NCBI GenBank assembly: GCA_012797935.1
Contig: JAAZOC010000065.1
Coordinates: 1 to 5,992, forward strand
Length of the DNA: 5,992 bases
Origin: Candidatus Microgenomates bacterium
GTDB lineage: Bacteria; Patescibacteriota; Dojkabacteria; SC72
Reading direction: 5' to 3'
The notes below the pieces were generated by a model. The model was given only the letters and a program-made list of their open reading frames with translations. It did no database searches and was not told where the DNA came from. Positions 4,059 to 5,992 of the stretch are shown piece after piece; position 1 is the first letter of the stretch; the number at the start of each line of letters is the position of its first letter. The position numbers and the translations under genes are program-made.

Positions 4059-5992
4059 ATGGAAATAGTACTTTTAGTCCTAATAATCTTCTCTTTAATC
4101 TTTGTATTTGTTGTCTTTTGGCTTGCTGGAAAAAACAAGGTTGAAGATAATGTGTATGAAGATATCCGAAATCCATTTGTCATGCAAATCTTAGTCCCGA
4201 GGGAGAATGATAAGTCAGCACTTGCTGCAGAACAAATGTTTGCTTCTATACATGGTATTTTGGAAGGTAATCGAAAGTGTCAAGATATTGTTAGTCTTGA
4301 AGTAGTTTCTTCTGAAGAAGAAGGTATAAAATTCTATGTTGTTTCTCCAAGGGAAATCTCAAAATTTATAGAGGGGCAAATTTATGCTCAATATCCAAAT
4401 GCAGATATTAGATATGTTCAAGATTATGCTCGTAATGATACTATCTCTTCAGAATCTTTTGTAACAATGGGGGAAATTGAAATGGAGAAAGACTACATTT
4501 TCCCAATAAAGACATTTAGAAGTTTTGAAGTTGATCCTCTTGCTGCTATTACTGGTGCAATGTCTGAACTAAACAAAGGTGAAAAAGTTTGGTTGCAAAT
4601 TTTGATTAGACCAGTTGCTAACTACTGGCAAGCAAAATCAAAGGCATACATTACATCAATAAAGGAAGGTAAAGATCCTAACGGTATTAGTATTCTTGCT
4701 TCTTTGTCTAAACTAGTTTCAAATATGGGAAAAGCTTTAACGCAAGGACCGGATGCTAAACCTCAAAAAGAAGTTGTAAAACTGGAACCTGGACAAGAAG
4801 AGGAACTAAGCGAAATCGGGAATAAAATGTTGAAGTTGGGTTTTGAGTTTAAGATAAGAGTTGTTGCAAAGGCTGAAGAGCAGGTAAGATCGGAGCAGAT
4901 GTTAAGGGATGTTGTTGCTAGTTTCAAACAGTTTACAACAGCTCACTTGAACAATTTTGTTCATGCAACTCCAGAAAAAAGTGGTAAGGAGCTCTATGAT
5001 GATTATCTTAATAGGGTAATGGCTAGTGCAGAACCGGACATTCTTAATATTGAAGAACTTGCATCTTTGTATCATTTACCAAATATCTCAGTTGAAACTC
5101 CAAATATTGCATGGAGTAGGTCTAGAAAATTAGAACCACCTATGAATATACCTCGAGCTACAGAAGATGATGTTACTCTTTTTGGAGAGACTGATTATAG
5201 AGACACAAAAGTAGAATTTGGATTGAAGAGACGAGATAGAGTTAGGCATTTCTATTTACTTGGTAAAACAGGTACTGGTAAGTCTACACTCTTTAAGAAT
5301 ATGTTCATATCAGATGTCTTGGCAGGTGATGGCGCTTGCTTTGTAGATCCTCACGGAGATACTGTAGAGCAACTTTTAGAGTACATACCACCAAATAGAG
5401 TGGAAGATGTCGTTTACTTTAATCCTACAGATACTGAGCACCCAATTGGTTTTAATCTTTTGGAACTTAAAGATAAATCTCAAAGAGATTTAATAGCTGA
5501 TGGCGTAGTAGAAGTGTTTAAGAAACAATTTGGAGATTCTTGGGGTCCAAGACTTCAATATATTCTCACGAATGCTGTGGCAACTGCATTGGAAGCACAA
5601 GGTACAACTCTTCTTGCTGTCATTAGGTTGTTAATTGATAATAACTTTAGAAAATTTATTCTAAAGCAGGTAGACGACCCAATCCTTTATAAATTCTGGA
5701 CTGAGGAGTTTGCTCAGATGTCTCAGAATAGTAAACTACTTTCTGAATCTGTATCTCCAATCCAAAATAAAGTCGGAAGATTCATATCTTCTGCAGTAAC
5801 TAGAAATATCATTGGACAAGTTAAGTCTACAATAGATCTACGAGAAATTATGGATAACAGGAAGATACTTTTAGTAAATCTTGCACAAGGAAGACTAGGT
5901 GAGGAAACAGCTTCTCTGTTAGGAGGAATGATCATTACAAGATTGCAAGCAACTGCTATGGAAAGAGTAGATGTCCCTGAAGAGGAAAGGAA
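4059..5992 (+). CDS. TraG/TraD/VirB4-like membrane ATPase (type IV secretion-type), 3' end cut off
   Basis: The reading frame stays open from ATG 4059 to the window edge (644 codons seen). A single transmembrane helix (about 3-23) precedes a cytoplasmic region of about 350 residues that resembles the extension found on patescibacterial TraG/TraD-like ATPases, including VPRENDKSALAAEQMFASIHG (47-66 onward), DPLAAITGAMSEL (159-171) and LQILIRPV. The ATPase domain starts near 395 with a textbook Walker A, GKTGTGKST (402-410, Lys408). It continues with FVDPHGDTVEQLL (428-440), FNPTDTEHPIGFNLLE and the strand KILLVNLAQGRLGEE (602-616). This order is that of conjugative coupling proteins and related HerA/FtsK-type motors, which drive DNA or protein through a membrane channel. 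The Walker B/DEF region expected further downstream lies outside the window. The start is 41 bases after the preceding gene and has no Shine-Dalgarno sequence. The family is confident; substrate and partners are unknown, and no other secretion gene is visible here. Confidence 0.93.
   Translation, partial: MEIVLLVLIIFSLIFVFVVFWLAGKNKVEDNVYEDIRNPFVMQILVPRENDKSALAAEQMFASIHGILEGNRKCQDIVSLEVVSSEEEGIKFYVVSPREISKFIEGQIYAQYPNADIRYVQDYARNDTISSESFVTMGEIEMEKDYIFPIKTFRSFEVDPLAAITGAMSELNKGEKVWLQILIRPVANYWQAKSKAYITSIKEGKDPNGISILASLSKLVSNMGKALTQGPDAKPQKEVVKLEPGQEEELSEIGNKMLKLGFEFKIRVVAKAEEQVRSEQMLRDVVASFKQFTTAHLNNFVHATPEKSGKELYDDYLNRVMASAEPDILNIEELASLYHLPNISVETPNIAWSRSRKLEPPMNIPRATEDDVTLFGETDYRDTKVEFGLKRRDRVRHFYLLGKTGTGKSTLFKNMFISDVLAGDGACFVDPHGDTVEQLLEYIPPNRVEDVVYFNPTDTEHPIGFNLLELKDKSQRDLIADGVVEVFKKQFGDSWGPRLQYILTNAVATALEAQGTTLLAVIRLLIDNNFRKFILKQVDDPILYKFWTEEFAQMSQNSKLLSESVSPIQNKVGRFISSAVTRNIIGQVKSTIDLREIMDNRKILLVNLAQGRLGEETASLLGGMIITRLQATAMERVDVPEEER

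Noticed and set aside
5723..5935. Minus-strand open frame of 70 codons
   Set aside because: It is antisense to the conserved ATPase domain; no independent support.
187..5992. Recoded UGA (glycine) genetic code as in some CPR phyla
   Set aside because: All five long genes read through without any in-frame TGA and have normal numbers of GGN glycine codons. Visible stops are only TAA and TAG, but the number of genes is too small to make that meaningful.
1..5992. CRISPR array, insertion sequence or phage element
   Set aside because: No spaced direct repeats, transposase motifs, terminal inverted repeats or phage genes were seen.

Overview
The window is AT-rich (by eye about one-third G+C) and tightly packed, with every gene on the + strand. 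Small divergent membrane and envelope proteins, tiny gaps, overlapping genes and a TraG/TraD-like ATPase with a large N-terminal extension together suggest a Candidate Phyla Radiation (Patescibacteria) genome. Candidates are the low-GC groups such as Dojkabacteria, Katanobacteria or Microgenomates. This assignment is an inference from gene style; no marker gene in the window fixes the phylum. Open frames of 250 to 640 codons contain no in-frame TGA, so the UGA=Gly code of Gracilibacteria/Absconditabacteria is not supported.

Layout. Bases 1-60 look like the last 19 codons and stop of an upstream gene. A near-consensus promoter lies inside that tail and drives a tRNA-Leu(CAA) at 81-164. At 187-936 is a small membrane protein with two transmembrane helices, a double zinc ribbon and a Lys-rich tail. 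From 1000 to 4017 come three genes that overlap by 1 and 14 bases: a seven-helix membrane protein with a faint resemblance to prolipoprotein diacylglyceryl transferase (Lgt), an RluA-family pseudouridine synthase with an S4 domain, and a membrane-anchored protein that joins a degenerate LCP-like domain to a LytR_C domain. After a 41-base gap, a TraG/TraD/VirB4-like membrane ATPase starts at 4059 and runs off the right edge.

How they may work together. Four of the five proteins are predicted to sit in the membrane, and two resemble envelope-assembly families (Lgt, LCP/LytR_C) while lacking the residues those families use for catalysis. The overlaps imply that the RNA-modification enzyme is made together with the two envelope proteins. 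The last gene suggests DNA or protein translocation (type IV secretion-like). No CRISPR array, insertion sequence, rRNA or phage gene is visible. I do not see a clearly new multi-gene system; the most unusual points are the two envelope-family proteins without catalytic residues, a 21-base palindrome just before the pseudouridine synthase gene, and the lack of a Shine-Dalgarno sequence at any of the five start codons.
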